Source: Bacteroides salyersiae WAL 10018 = DSM 18765 = JCM 12988 (GTDB taxonomy: Bacteria; Bacteroidota; Bacteroidia; Bacteroidales; Bacteroidaceae). From it: a stretch of DNA of 64,000 nucleotides. The notes beneath the pieces are model-generated. The model worked only from the letters and a program-made list of their open reading frames with translations, did not search any database and was not told where the DNA came from. Both the position numbers and the translations under genes were made by a program. The DNA is taken from assembly GCF_000381365.1 (NCBI RefSeq), contig NZ_KB905468.1:62001-126000 (forward strand), read 5' to 3'. Of this stretch, positions 28,452 through 36,895 are shown one piece after another. How positions within the stretch are numbered: position 1 is the first letter of the stretch; every line of letters begins with the position of its first letter.

Positions 28452-29752
28452 ATACGCGTTATTCTGGCACCGATAGCATTCAGACGCCCTTCAATATTCT
28501 GATACCCCCGGTCTATCTGCTCGATATTATGAATACGGCTGATACCTTCTGCACTCATTGCAGCAATCAGCAACGCAATACCGGCACGAATATCGGGTGA
28601 AGTCATATTACCGCCACGCAATTTAAACCCGTGGTTGTGTCCGATGACAACGGCACGATGCGGATCACAAAGAATAATCTGTGCACCCATATCAATCAAC
28701 TTATCCACAAAAAACAAGCGACTCTCAAACATCTTCTGATGAATCAGCACACTGCCTTTGGCCTGAGTAGCCACCACTAGCAACACACTGAGTAAATCCG
28801 GTGTAAGGCCGGGCCACGGAGCATCGGCAATAGTCATAATAGAACCGTCGATGAATGACTCGATCTGATAGTTCTCCTGTGCAGGAACATAAATATCATC
28901 CCCACGCTGTTCCAATTTGATACCCAAACGACGGAAACTTTCAGGAATGATGCCTAAATTTTCATAAGAAACATTCTTTATGGTAACTTCACTTCTTGTC
29001 ATGGCAGCCATACCGATAAAACTGCCTACCTCAATCATATCAGGCAATACGGTATGTTGTGTTCCATGCAATTCTTCTACTCCTTCAATCGTGAGAAGAT
29101 TGGAAGCAATGCCCTTGATTTTCGCCCCCATCCGGTTCAGCATCTTGCAAAGTTGCTGTAAATAAGGCTCACAAGCAGCGTTATAAATAGTGGTCGTTCC
29201 CTTTGCCAGCACAGCAGCCATCACGATATTGGCCGTTCCTGTCACAGAAGCCTCATCCAGCAGCATGTAAGTTCCTGTTAGCCTATCGGCTGTGATCTCA
29301 TAAACACCCCGTTCGTCATTATATCTAAAATCCGCTCCCAAGCTTTGAATACCGACAAAGTGTGTATCCAACCGACGACGACCAATTTTATCTCCTCCCG
29401 GTTTAGAAATCATTGCCTTACCAAAACGGGCAACCATCGGACCGATCAACATCACCGAACCACGCAAACTGGAACATTTCTTTAGAAACTCATCACTTTC
29501 CAAATAAGCGAGATCCACGTTTTCCGCCTGAAAACTATACGTATCGATTCCCTCTTTTGCAACCGTAACTCCCATATCCCTCATCAATTGAATGAGATTA
29601 TTGACATCCAGAATATCGGGAATATTATTTACCGTCACTTTTTCTGCCGTAAGCAACGTTGCACAAATAATCTGCAACACCTCGTTCTTAGCACCTTGCG
29701 GATGGATATCTCCGCACAGCTTGTGCCCTCCTTCAATTACAAATGAAGCCAT
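28448..29752 (-). CDS. murA: UDP-N-acetylglucosamine 1-carboxyvinyltransferase, Asp at the fosfomycin site
   Basis: 434 aa. It transfers enolpyruvate from PEP to UDP-GlcNAc, the first committed step of peptidoglycan synthesis. The N-terminal GAKNEVLQI and the conserved RRRLDTHFVG follow the family pattern. The active-site loop reads SKPGGDKIGRR: the residue that is Cys115 in E. coli (PGGC) is Asp121 here, codon GAT at 29390-29392. Asp at this place keeps activity but prevents fosfomycin attachment in other bacteria (Mycobacterium, Chlamydia). It is coupled to rimM. Confidence 0.96.
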   Translation of the reverse strand: MASFVIEGGHKLCGDIHPQGAKNEVLQIICATLLTAEKVTVNNIPDILDVNNLIQLMRDMGVTVAKEGIDTYSFQAENVDLAYLESDEFLKKCSSLRGSVMLIGPMVARFGKAMISKPGGDKIGRRRLDTHFVGIQSLGADFRYNDERGVYEITADRLTGTYMLLDEASVTGTANIVMAAVLAKGTTTIYNAACEPYLQQLCKMLNRMGAKIKGIASNLLTIEGVEELHGTQHTVLPDMIEVGSFIGMAAMTRSEVTIKNVSYENLGIIPESFRRLGIKLEQRGDDIYVPAQENYQIESFIDGSIMTIADAPWPGLTPDLLSVLLVVATQAKGSVLIHQKMFESRLFFVDKLIDMGAQIILCDPHRAVVIGHNHGFKLRGGNMTSPDIRAGIALLIAAMSAEGISRIHNIEQIDRGYQNIEGRLNAIGARITRI

Positions 29753-29756
29753 GTGG

Positions 29757-29932
29757 TTAGTAGTTAGTAGTTAGAATTTAGTAGTTAGTAGCTGGAAGTT
29801 AGTAGTTAGAATTTAGTAGTTAGTAGCTGGAAGTTAGTGGTTAGCAGTAATTCAAACAACATGCTGCATAGATTCTATCTCCTAACTACTAAATTCTAAC
29901 TACTAACTACTAATTACTGACTACTAATCAAT
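29757..29932. repeat. Word-repeat inverted element between murA and DUF4290 gene
   Basis: The left part repeats TAGTTAGTAGTTAGAATTTAG and the AGTAGCTGGAAG word twice in tandem. The right part (29880-29925) is the inverse, CTAACTACTAAATTCTAAC. The interior near 29845-29875 ends in ATGCTGCATAG, part of the core found in the other elements. The same words without the second arm occur before thyA (63559-63667). Confidence 0.8.
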
Positions 29933-30542
29933 ACTTCCTTCTCTGATTATTATTCCGATTATTATTGTAATTCACTTTCGGACGATAATTCTGTGCAAGC
30001 CGTTCCGCCATCAAACGAATAATGTCATCATCCATCCGGAGCTTTCCTCCGGAAAGTTCATCCAGATCTTCGGCTATCTTACGGTCATCTACCGTATCTT
30101 TATTCCAAGCCATATAATCCTTCTTCATATGATTACAAATAAGAGCAACCAGATTTCTCTTCTCATCGCCTTCCGGAAATTCGCATGCTTTCTTTATCAA
30201 CACCTCCAGAGTACGACCATAATGACGATAACGCATTTTGGTACTGGGATAAGGGATCGAATCAGGCTTCGTACCCAAATTCTCTTCACGAATTATCTCG
30301 TAAGGATATTTTATATCCAGTTTAAAATCAGCCATGATAGCTAAATGATCCCATAGTTTATGCTTGAAATCGGGTACATCTCTCAAATGAGGAAACATAT
30401 TCCCCATAATATTGATGATAGTATTTGCACAACGTTGACGCTCTGCCGGGTCTTGAATTGTCAATGCATGATCTACCATATTCTGGATACTCCGCCCATA
30501 CTCGGGAAGCGGCATTCTTTTCTGTTGAGTGTTATACTGCAT
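29928..30542 (-). CDS. DUF4290 domain protein
   Basis: 204 aa soluble protein. The sequence (EYGRSIQNMVDHALTI, then NIMGNMFPHLRDVPDFKHK) fits DUF4290, a conserved Bacteroidota family without known function. It is mostly helical, and the C-terminal tail is Asn/Arg-rich (NYNNNRNNNQRRKY) and probably flexible. It lies between tsaB and murA on the same strand, with a 48-bp gap after tsaB that contains an AT-rich word repeat (AATTAAAGAATTAAAG). Confidence 0.88.
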   Translation of the reverse strand: MQYNTQQKRMPLPEYGRSIQNMVDHALTIQDPAERQRCANTIINIMGNMFPHLRDVPDFKHKLWDHLAIMADFKLDIKYPYEIIREENLGTKPDSIPYPSTKMRYRHYGRTLEVLIKKACEFPEGDEKRNLVALICNHMKKDYMAWNKDTVDDRKIAEDLDELSGGKLRMDDDIIRLMAERLAQNYRPKVNYNNNRNNNQRRKY

Positions 30543-30590
30543 ATAAATGAATTAAAAAATTAAAGAATTAAAGAGGGAAAAACATAAACT

Positions 30591-31280
30591 CTACAATAAC
30601 TTTTTGGGAAGAGAAGCCACAAACTCTTTCAGATAAAAAGGCTCAAAATAAGCCACATCCTTATAATCTTGCTTTGCCATCGCCTTATCAGCGAGCGGAA
30701 ACATCATTTTGGCCAACGGATGAATATCATCGATGAAATGCGCATTCGGATGCGTTATCTTTTCCCGGCACTTAGCAGCACCGTTACCGAAAAAATAAAC
30801 CGGATGTTCATTCAATATATCAAGATAAGAATTCTCATCAACAATATCTGCCGAAATATCGCGCACCACATTCAAGGCACGATCATAAACAGCTGCGTAT
30901 ACCTCCATCCGGCGGGCATCGATCATCGGGCAGAGATAAGCGTCTTCCGGTAATTCATGATATAACAATACCGGAACACACAACACCTCCAGTGTCGGTA
31001 TACCTATCAACGGAACATTCCGTCCATAACAAATCCCTTTAGCCATCGAAACTCCGATACGAAGCCCCGTATACGATCCCGGACCACAACTCACTGCTAC
31101 CGCATCCAACGGAATAGCATGACTATCGATAAACGACAAAGCCTCGTCAACAAAAACCCCTAATGACACAGCGTGTGAAGGACCTTTCATGTCTTCCTGC
31201 ACAAAAATCGTCTGTCCGTCTTCACTTACCGCTACCGAACACACAGCAGTAGAGGTCTCAATATGTAAGATACACGACAT
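30591..31280 (-). CDS. tsaB: tRNA threonylcarbamoyladenosine biosynthesis protein TsaB
   Basis: 229 aa from the ATG at 31280 (MSCILHIETSTAVCSVAV). TsaB pairs with TsaD and TsaE in making t6A at position 37 of ANN-decoding tRNAs. The ASKHA-fold motifs are LHIETST, PSHAVSLG, and VSCGPGSYTGLRIG. The -7 element TAAATTTG on the minus strand (31305-31312) lies 24 bases before this start, which excludes the longer frame to 31307. Confidence 0.95.
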   Translation of the reverse strand: MSCILHIETSTAVCSVAVSEDGQTIFVQEDMKGPSHAVSLGVFVDEALSFIDSHAIPLDAVAVSCGPGSYTGLRIGVSMAKGICYGRNVPLIGIPTLEVLCVPVLLYHELPEDAYLCPMIDARRMEVYAAVYDRALNVVRDISADIVDENSYLDILNEHPVYFFGNGAAKCREKITHPNAHFIDDIHPLAKMMFPLADKAMAKQDYKDVAYFEPFYLKEFVASLPKKLL

Positions 31281-31758
31281 AATTTTCAGATTATTAAATT
31301 GATGCAAATTTAGCTGATTATTTTCAGATTACCACATTGTCGCATAAATTAAAGCATATTTCAGTTAAAATTCATCGCATAAACAAATCTTTTATCTATC
31401 TTAACGCGCTATTTTATAATAAATAAAATAAACAACATACAAACATCACATGGGTAACCTGCGCTGTAGTACTATATATCTTCTTCGTACTTGGGAATAA
31501 TCGCTTCCTTCGCACAACCTCCGAAAGATTGCTCAGTTAAACAACAGATCCGCACAAACGAATCGGCCTGCTACTTGACCTTAAAAGTGTGACTGAAGGA
31601 GAGATTACTTAATTATACATATACCTAAATATTCAATATAAATTTCCTTTTCAATAATAGATTAATTTGCTATTAGATTAGAGAAGCTACACATTTTTCC
31701 CTTTTTGAAGCAATAATCTTAAAATAATCTCTTACTTTTGCAGAAAACAATCGATTTT
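31281..31758. other. Divergent intergenic region tsaB / yicC (478 bp)
   Basis: It contains -7 elements for tsaB (31305-31312, minus) and for yicC (TACTTTTG at 31733-31740, plus). A middle stretch (about 31450-31605) is less AT-rich than its flanks and has short open frames in several phases but no convincing start. It could be gene debris or an RNA. I assign nothing to it. Confidence 0.6.
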
Positions 31759-32637
31759 ATGATACAATCCATGACGGGATACGGCAAAGCAACTGCCGAA
31801 CTTCCCGAAAAGAAAATAAATGTAGAGATCAAATCGCTCAACAGTAAGGCAATGGATCTGTCGGCCCGCATTGCTCCGGCATACCGTGAAAAAGAGATGG
31901 AGATCCGCAATGAAATATCACGAACTCTGGAACGTGGGAAAGTAGATTTCAGCCTCTGGGTAGAAAAAAAGGAGAGTGCAGAAAGTGCCACACCCATCAA
32001 TCAGGCATTGGTAGAAGGCTACTATAAACAAATAAAAGACATTGCCGATAATCTCAGTATCCCGGTCCCTACAGATTGGTTTCAAACTCTGCTCCGCATG
32101 CCGGACGTACTAACTAAGACCGAGACACAAGAATTGACCGAAGAGGAATGGACCACTGTACATGCGGCTGTTCTGGAAGCAATCGGCCATTTGGTAGATT
32201 TTAGAAAACAGGAAGGTGCCGCACTGGAAAAGAAATTCCGTGAAAAAATAGCCAATATCTCGCATTTACTGGAATCTATCACGCCCTATGAAAAAGAACG
32301 TGTCGAAAAAGTCAAAGAGCGCATAACAGATGCTCTCGAAAAAACATTGAGCGTAGATTACGATAAAAACCGTCTGGAGCAAGAACTTATTTATTATATA
32401 GAAAAGCTGGACGTAAATGAAGAGAAACAACGTCTCGGCAATCATTTGAAATATTTCATCAGCACCATGGAAAGCGGTAGCGGACAAGGCAAAAAATTAG
32501 GTTTTATTGCACAGGAAATGGGCCGTGAAATCAATACATTGGGCAGTAAATCCAATCATGCAGAAATGCAAAAGATCGTAGTTCAGATGAAAGACGAATT
32601 GGAACAGATAAAAGAACAGGTACTGAATGTAATGTAA
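31759..32637 (+). CDS. YicC/YloC family endoribonuclease
   Basis: 292 aa from the ATG at 31759 (MIQSMTGYGKA), the classic opening of the family. The -7 element at 31733-31740 overlaps the alternative start at 31738 and excludes it. The N-terminal YicC domain is followed by a DUF1732 C terminus containing RLEQELIYYIEKLDVNEE and KLGFIAQEMGREINT. Members act as RNA-cleaving enzymes in E. coli and Bacillus. It is followed by gmk, the same order as in many bacteria. Confidence 0.93.
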   Translation: MIQSMTGYGKATAELPEKKINVEIKSLNSKAMDLSARIAPAYREKEMEIRNEISRTLERGKVDFSLWVEKKESAESATPINQALVEGYYKQIKDIADNLSIPVPTDWFQTLLRMPDVLTKTETQELTEEEWTTVHAAVLEAIGHLVDFRKQEGAALEKKFREKIANISHLLESITPYEKERVEKVKERITDALEKTLSVDYDKNRLEQELIYYIEKLDVNEEKQRLGNHLKYFISTMESGSGQGKKLGFIAQEMGREINTLGSKSNHAEMQKIVVQMKDELEQIKEQVLNVM

Positions 32638-32646
32638 ATCGGTCAT

Positions 32647-32730
32647 AAATTATCAAACTACGGATAGTAAGTAATATCTGGATGCAAAGAAAGACAGTTT
32701 CTTGCTCCTTTCGTAGTTTGTAATTCGTAA
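32647..32730. repeat. Imperfect inverted repeat between yicC and gmk
   Basis: AATTATCAAACTACG near 32647 pairs with CGTAGTTTGTAATT near 32711-32724, with a 40-50-nt interior. It may fold in the yicC-gmk transcript. No U run follows, so it is probably not a terminator. Confidence 0.4.
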
Positions 32731-32750
32731 CCGGCAATTAATAAAGCGCT

Positions 32751-33317
32751 ATGAACGGAAAATTAATCATCTTCTCCGCTCCATCAGGTTCGGGCAAATC
32801 TACCATTATCAATTACCTGCTGAAGCAGAACTTAAATCTTGCATTTTCTATCTCAGCAACCAGTCGCCCGCCACGTGGTGAAGAAAAACATGGAGTGGAA
32901 TACTTCTTTCTTTCTCCCGATGAATTTCGTCAACGTATTTCAAACAACGAATTTCTGGAATATGAAGAAGTGTATAAAGACCGTTACTACGGCACACTGA
33001 AAGCCCAAGTAGAAAAACAATTGGAAGCCGGACAAAATGTGGTGTTTGATGTAGATGTAGTAGGTGGATGCAACATAAAGAAATTCTATGGAGACCGGGC
33101 TTTATCTTTATTCATCCAGCCCCCCTGCGTAGAAGAGTTGCGCCGTCGTCTTATAGGGCGCGGTACAGATGCCCCGGAAGTGATAGAACACCGTGTGGCG
33201 AAAGCAGAATATGAATTAAGCTTTGCTTCCAAATTCGATAAGGTCATTATCAATGATGATTTGGAAGCAGCAAAAGCAGAAGCTCTGAAAGTTATAAAAG
33301 AATTTCTAAATAAATAG
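32751..33317 (+). CDS. gmk: Guanylate kinase
   Basis: 188 aa. It phosphorylates GMP or dGMP with ATP. The P-loop SAPSGSGKST is at residues 8-17; the GMP-binding region includes SRPPRGEEKHGVEYFF and EFLEYEEVYKDRYYGT. The lid and C-terminal helices follow with IGRGTDAPEVIEHR. It is downstream of yicC and upstream of nadD with short gaps, likely one transcript. Confidence 0.97.
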   Translation: MNGKLIIFSAPSGSGKSTIINYLLKQNLNLAFSISATSRPPRGEEKHGVEYFFLSPDEFRQRISNNEFLEYEEVYKDRYYGTLKAQVEKQLEAGQNVVFDVDVVGGCNIKKFYGDRALSLFIQPPCVEELRRRLIGRGTDAPEVIEHRVAKAEYELSFASKFDKVIINDDLEAAKAEALKVIKEFLNK

Positions 33318-33383
33318 CCCTCTCTCCATCAATAAACCTTCTTCTTTAGCGGATATTTTATTAATAATCCCTCAGCAGCGATT

Positions 33384-33956
33384 ATGAAAAAATTAAAAAC
33401 CGGAATTTTCAGTGGCTCTTTCAACCCGATTCATATCGGGCACCTTGCCTTAGCCAATTATCTTTGTGAGTTTGGTGAGGTAGATGAAGTATGGTTTGTG
33501 GTGAGTCCTCACAACCCGCTAAAGAAACCGGCCGACTTATGGCCGGATGAGTTACGTCTCCGGTTAGTGCAGCTTGCCATCGGAGACTATCCGTACTTCC
33601 ATGCCTCCGATTTTGAATTTCATCTTCCCCGTCCTTCTTACACAATACATACACTGGACTGTTTGAAAAAAGCTTATCCCGATCGGGAATTTCATCTCAT
33701 CATCGGCTCAGACAACTGGCAAGGATTCGGTTGTTGGCGCGAATCGGAACGGATTATTGCCGAAAATCAATTACTTGTCTATCCCCGTCCCGGATATCCC
33801 GTAAATAAAGACTTACTTCCAACAAATGTGCGCATCGTCAAATCACCTACTTTTGAGATAAGTTCTACTTTTATCCGGTATGCTTTGGCGGAAGGAAAAG
33901 ATGTACGTTATTTCCTTCATCCGGCAGTTTACGAAGAACTTCACCGGCAAAAATAA
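33384..33956 (+). CDS. nadD: Nicotinate-nucleotide adenylyltransferase
   Basis: 190 aa. It joins nicotinate mononucleotide and ATP to deamido-NAD, the central step of NAD synthesis. The nucleotidyltransferase motif GSFNPIHIGHLALANY is at the N terminus and the ISSTFIRYAL motif near the C terminus. It lies 66 bp after gmk on the same strand. A terminator hairpin follows at 34094-34131. Confidence 0.96.
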   Translation: MKKLKTGIFSGSFNPIHIGHLALANYLCEFGEVDEVWFVVSPHNPLKKPADLWPDELRLRLVQLAIGDYPYFHASDFEFHLPRPSYTIHTLDCLKKAYPDREFHLIIGSDNWQGFGCWRESERIIAENQLLVYPRPGYPVNKDLLPTNVRIVKSPTFEISSTFIRYALAEGKDVRYFLHPAVYEELHRQK

Positions 33957-34093
33957 TATCAGTTTTATACCAAGAACAGGAAACACCATTCACTAAAATT
34001 CTTTGTTCCGTTCAGAACCGGTTTAAATTCTGCTCAGTATTATGAGAAAAATTCAAGTAAGAACTTAATATCACTCTATTTTCCAATAAATAA

Positions 34094-34131
34094 AAGGGTA
34101 TCAGAAGCTGATCTTAACTTCCAATACCCTT
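34094..34131. terminator. Terminator hairpin between nadD and the C10 protease gene
   Basis: AAGGGTAT pairs with ATACCCTT and inner AGAAG with CTTC, around CTGATCTTAA. It is located between convergent genes and would serve both. Confidence 0.65.
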
Positions 34132-34170
34132 CAAATATGATGCAAAAGCCACTTAAAGCGACCTTTTATA

Positions 34171-36756
34171 TCATTTCTTCATCCACTTGCAATGCCGTAT
34201 TCCTTGTGTCGTCCCGGCTTGAATCATATAAAGTCCGGAAGGTAAGTCACCTATCTGAATTTCAGTTTTATCACCGGTGACAGAAACGGAACGTACTACT
34301 CTACCCGATACATCTATCATTTTTACAGTTTCTATTTCACAATCGGCCTCAAGGCACAATATATCCTGATCCTCATAACAAGAAAGAACAGACGTTTCAA
34401 CTACAGTTTCTTCAATTCCTGTATCCTGAATTATTCTGAATGTCGTCCGATTCAGAAACTCCGGTAATAACGCATCTGCATACTGCCCATCTACAGAAGC
34501 CAGTAAAACACCATATTGACCTACTGGATAAGTTAATCTATGAACGATTTGTATTTCCTTTGTTTCATTCTTTTCCAAAGACAATTCTACAACATTGGAG
34601 TTGCCTACAACCTGATTCTGGTCAGTAAAAAAGATCAAAGCGAATGAGCCATCGCCATATCCACCACTATTTTTTATCTTAGAAGTAACAACAATATTAC
34701 TATTAGGATAAATATTGTTAGAACCATCCTGAGCAACCGCCGTTACCGAGCTCCATAATTTATAAACCGGATCGGCTGGTTCATCCAATATCGTAGCATC
34801 AGTTACCTTAAATTCATTAGGTCCGATGGCATCCCACCATCTATTACTCCATGCATTATCAACATCGCAAACAACCACGACGTCATAGTCACCAGGACTT
34901 ACTTCAATAGCATCGGTGCTATACTCAAATGTACGGGTAGCTCCCTTTGGAATACGCGTAGGGAACATACCTACATATTGACGTTCTTTCTCCTCGTCAA
35001 GACTCTTCTTTTGCAATAAAATACCCATATAAGAATAGAACTCTTCACCGTCATTTTTCACGGTCACCCGGAAAGTGGCTTTCCTACCCTTATATAATTT
35101 CGTACTTATTATTTCCGGCTTTTTCACCATACTCAACAGGGGTTCAAACTCCGGTTTTACGTAGCTCACCTTATTGTCTGTCACTTCCACAATATGATAA
35201 TTCGGATAGTTGACTGGCGTAAGCATAATAGTATAGTTCGAAACACCATTTTCTTTTTGTGCTACCAACAACCGATAGGTACCATTCTCTATTGAAGATG
35301 GAATAGAAAACTCGTCGAAAGTGAACCCTTTTGTTCCACCTCCCAAAGGACTAAGTTTAGTTACGGCAGTACTACTCAGAACTGTCAATAACGTCTCATC
35401 TTTATAAAGTCCTAAAATCACCTCACCGGTAAAGCTCTGCAAACCATAGTTAAAAAAGCCGATGGTTGCTTTATTGGTTCCTTCCCGAGCTGTTTCAGTC
35501 TCCTGCATATTAAAAGTTCCGTTCAACTGTACACGTGCCAGATGGGTAGAAGATTCATTCGGCGGCTGAATACCGATCAATATGGTCTGATAGTGGTTAT
35601 AAGCTCCCATTCCGCTACCAATACCCAAATCTTGCGGTTCAAGTGCCGAAATCTGATAATATCCGTTGCTAATGCCTCCCCACCCCCAATTAAAATGAAA
35701 GAAACCATTGACATCATAACCATCACACACAAATGCGTGCCCTCCGCTGGGGCCTTCACCAAAATAAAGGATAGGACGTTTCTCATTTAACTCAGCCTTC
35801 AGAAAATCCGACCAGTCACTCTCGTTAAAATGAGTACGTTCTATATATTCCAAATTATTATCATATGAAAAATAATTTTTAAGACCGGTAGCAATATCCT
35901 TGGCCGTTGCACCACTACCTTCAACACTATAATCCATATTACAAGATACCCCCACATGATAAGACAATATAGCGGCAGCTTTTGCTTGCGCCTCACTATA
36001 TTTTCCATTATAATCGCTCAACATATTGACCCAATCATAAGTAGTATTGCTAAAGTCGACGCTTAACCGTTTATTCAAAATCTTACAAGTATAAGTTTTG
36101 GTTCCTTTACCTTTTAAAGGATAATTATAATATTTCATGATCTGAGCTGCTGCCGTAGCTACACAACCGACAGGAGCAGTCATACTGTAATTTTTATCAA
36201 AAGGACATTCGTTATTAAAGGGTGCATCTTGATTCCAAACAATATCACCCAACAAAGGCTCTACAACTGACGTAGTCATAGTGCGTGTAGTTATATCACC
36301 AGCATAAGGACTTACCATACCAGCAATTTCCGGAACAGACGAAACTTCCGACAGACGTGCAATCTCTATATCATAACCACTAAGCCATTGCCGTACCTGC
36401 AAAGGTTGATTTTCCAAACCAAAAGAACCAGTCAATGAATAAGCCAATATCGAACGGGCACGATCATCAGCAGCTACAATCACAAAGCCTCTGTTATTAT
36501 CGGCATTGAATACATAGTAAGTCGGCAATCCCAAACTTGAAACAGCACGCGTATCCTTACTATCAGCAGGTATAACAGATGTATAAGCCAAAGTCAACAC
36601 AGACGAGGTTGTACGTGTGTTACTTCCACGATCAGAAGTCACAGAAGCAAAGAAACGATTCGCTAAACCGAACGCTTCCTCAAGTGTAATTTGTTTGGCA
36701 CACAGATTTTGAAAAAAGAAAGATAGAAATAACAGAAAAGCGTAATACTTTCTCAT
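34171..36756 (-). CDS. C10 (streptopain-type) cysteine protease with type IX-like C-terminal domain
   Basis: 861 aa from the ATG at 36756, which starts a signal peptide (MRKYYAFLLFLSFFFQNLCA). A Spi-like propeptide spans about residues 20-130. The catalytic domain carries APVGCVATAAAQIMKYY (Cys198), GGHAFVCDGYD (His340) and FHFNWGWGG, all standard for SpeB/PrtT/Bfp enzymes. Several beta-sandwich domains follow. The last 80 residues (start DTGIEETV; VKMIDVSGRVV; DLPSGLYMIQ; end KWMKK) resemble the type A sorting domain of type IX cargo. The -7 TATATTTG (36784-36791, minus) supports the start. It is divergent from another protein with a similar C terminus. Confidence 0.92.
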   Translation of the reverse strand: MRKYYAFLLFLSFFFQNLCAKQITLEEAFGLANRFFASVTSDRGSNTRTTSSVLTLAYTSVIPADSKDTRAVSSLGLPTYYVFNADNNRGFVIVAADDRARSILAYSLTGSFGLENQPLQVRQWLSGYDIEIARLSEVSSVPEIAGMVSPYAGDITTRTMTTSVVEPLLGDIVWNQDAPFNNECPFDKNYSMTAPVGCVATAAAQIMKYYNYPLKGKGTKTYTCKILNKRLSVDFSNTTYDWVNMLSDYNGKYSEAQAKAAAILSYHVGVSCNMDYSVEGSGATAKDIATGLKNYFSYDNNLEYIERTHFNESDWSDFLKAELNEKRPILYFGEGPSGGHAFVCDGYDVNGFFHFNWGWGGISNGYYQISALEPQDLGIGSGMGAYNHYQTILIGIQPPNESSTHLARVQLNGTFNMQETETAREGTNKATIGFFNYGLQSFTGEVILGLYKDETLLTVLSSTAVTKLSPLGGGTKGFTFDEFSIPSSIENGTYRLLVAQKENGVSNYTIMLTPVNYPNYHIVEVTDNKVSYVKPEFEPLLSMVKKPEIISTKLYKGRKATFRVTVKNDGEEFYSYMGILLQKKSLDEEKERQYVGMFPTRIPKGATRTFEYSTDAIEVSPGDYDVVVVCDVDNAWSNRWWDAIGPNEFKVTDATILDEPADPVYKLWSSVTAVAQDGSNNIYPNSNIVVTSKIKNSGGYGDGSFALIFFTDQNQVVGNSNVVELSLEKNETKEIQIVHRLTYPVGQYGVLLASVDGQYADALLPEFLNRTTFRIIQDTGIEETVVETSVLSCYEDQDILCLEADCEIETVKMIDVSGRVVRSVSVTGDKTEIQIGDLPSGLYMIQAGTTQGIRHCKWMKK

Positions 36757-36895
36757 AAATTCATGATTTATTAATTTTTTTTGCAAATATATGAAAATAT
36801 GACACGGTAATTGATATTATTAAATGTTTTTTTGTTTCCTTTGCGCAAATAACAAATATAACAACATGAAATTTTCATTTTAAAAAACAAAGCGT

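Noticed and set aside
31450..31605. Short open frames in the tsaB-yicC gap
   Set aside because: Frames end quickly, lack good starts and do not join into one protein; could be debris, but the evidence is too thin.
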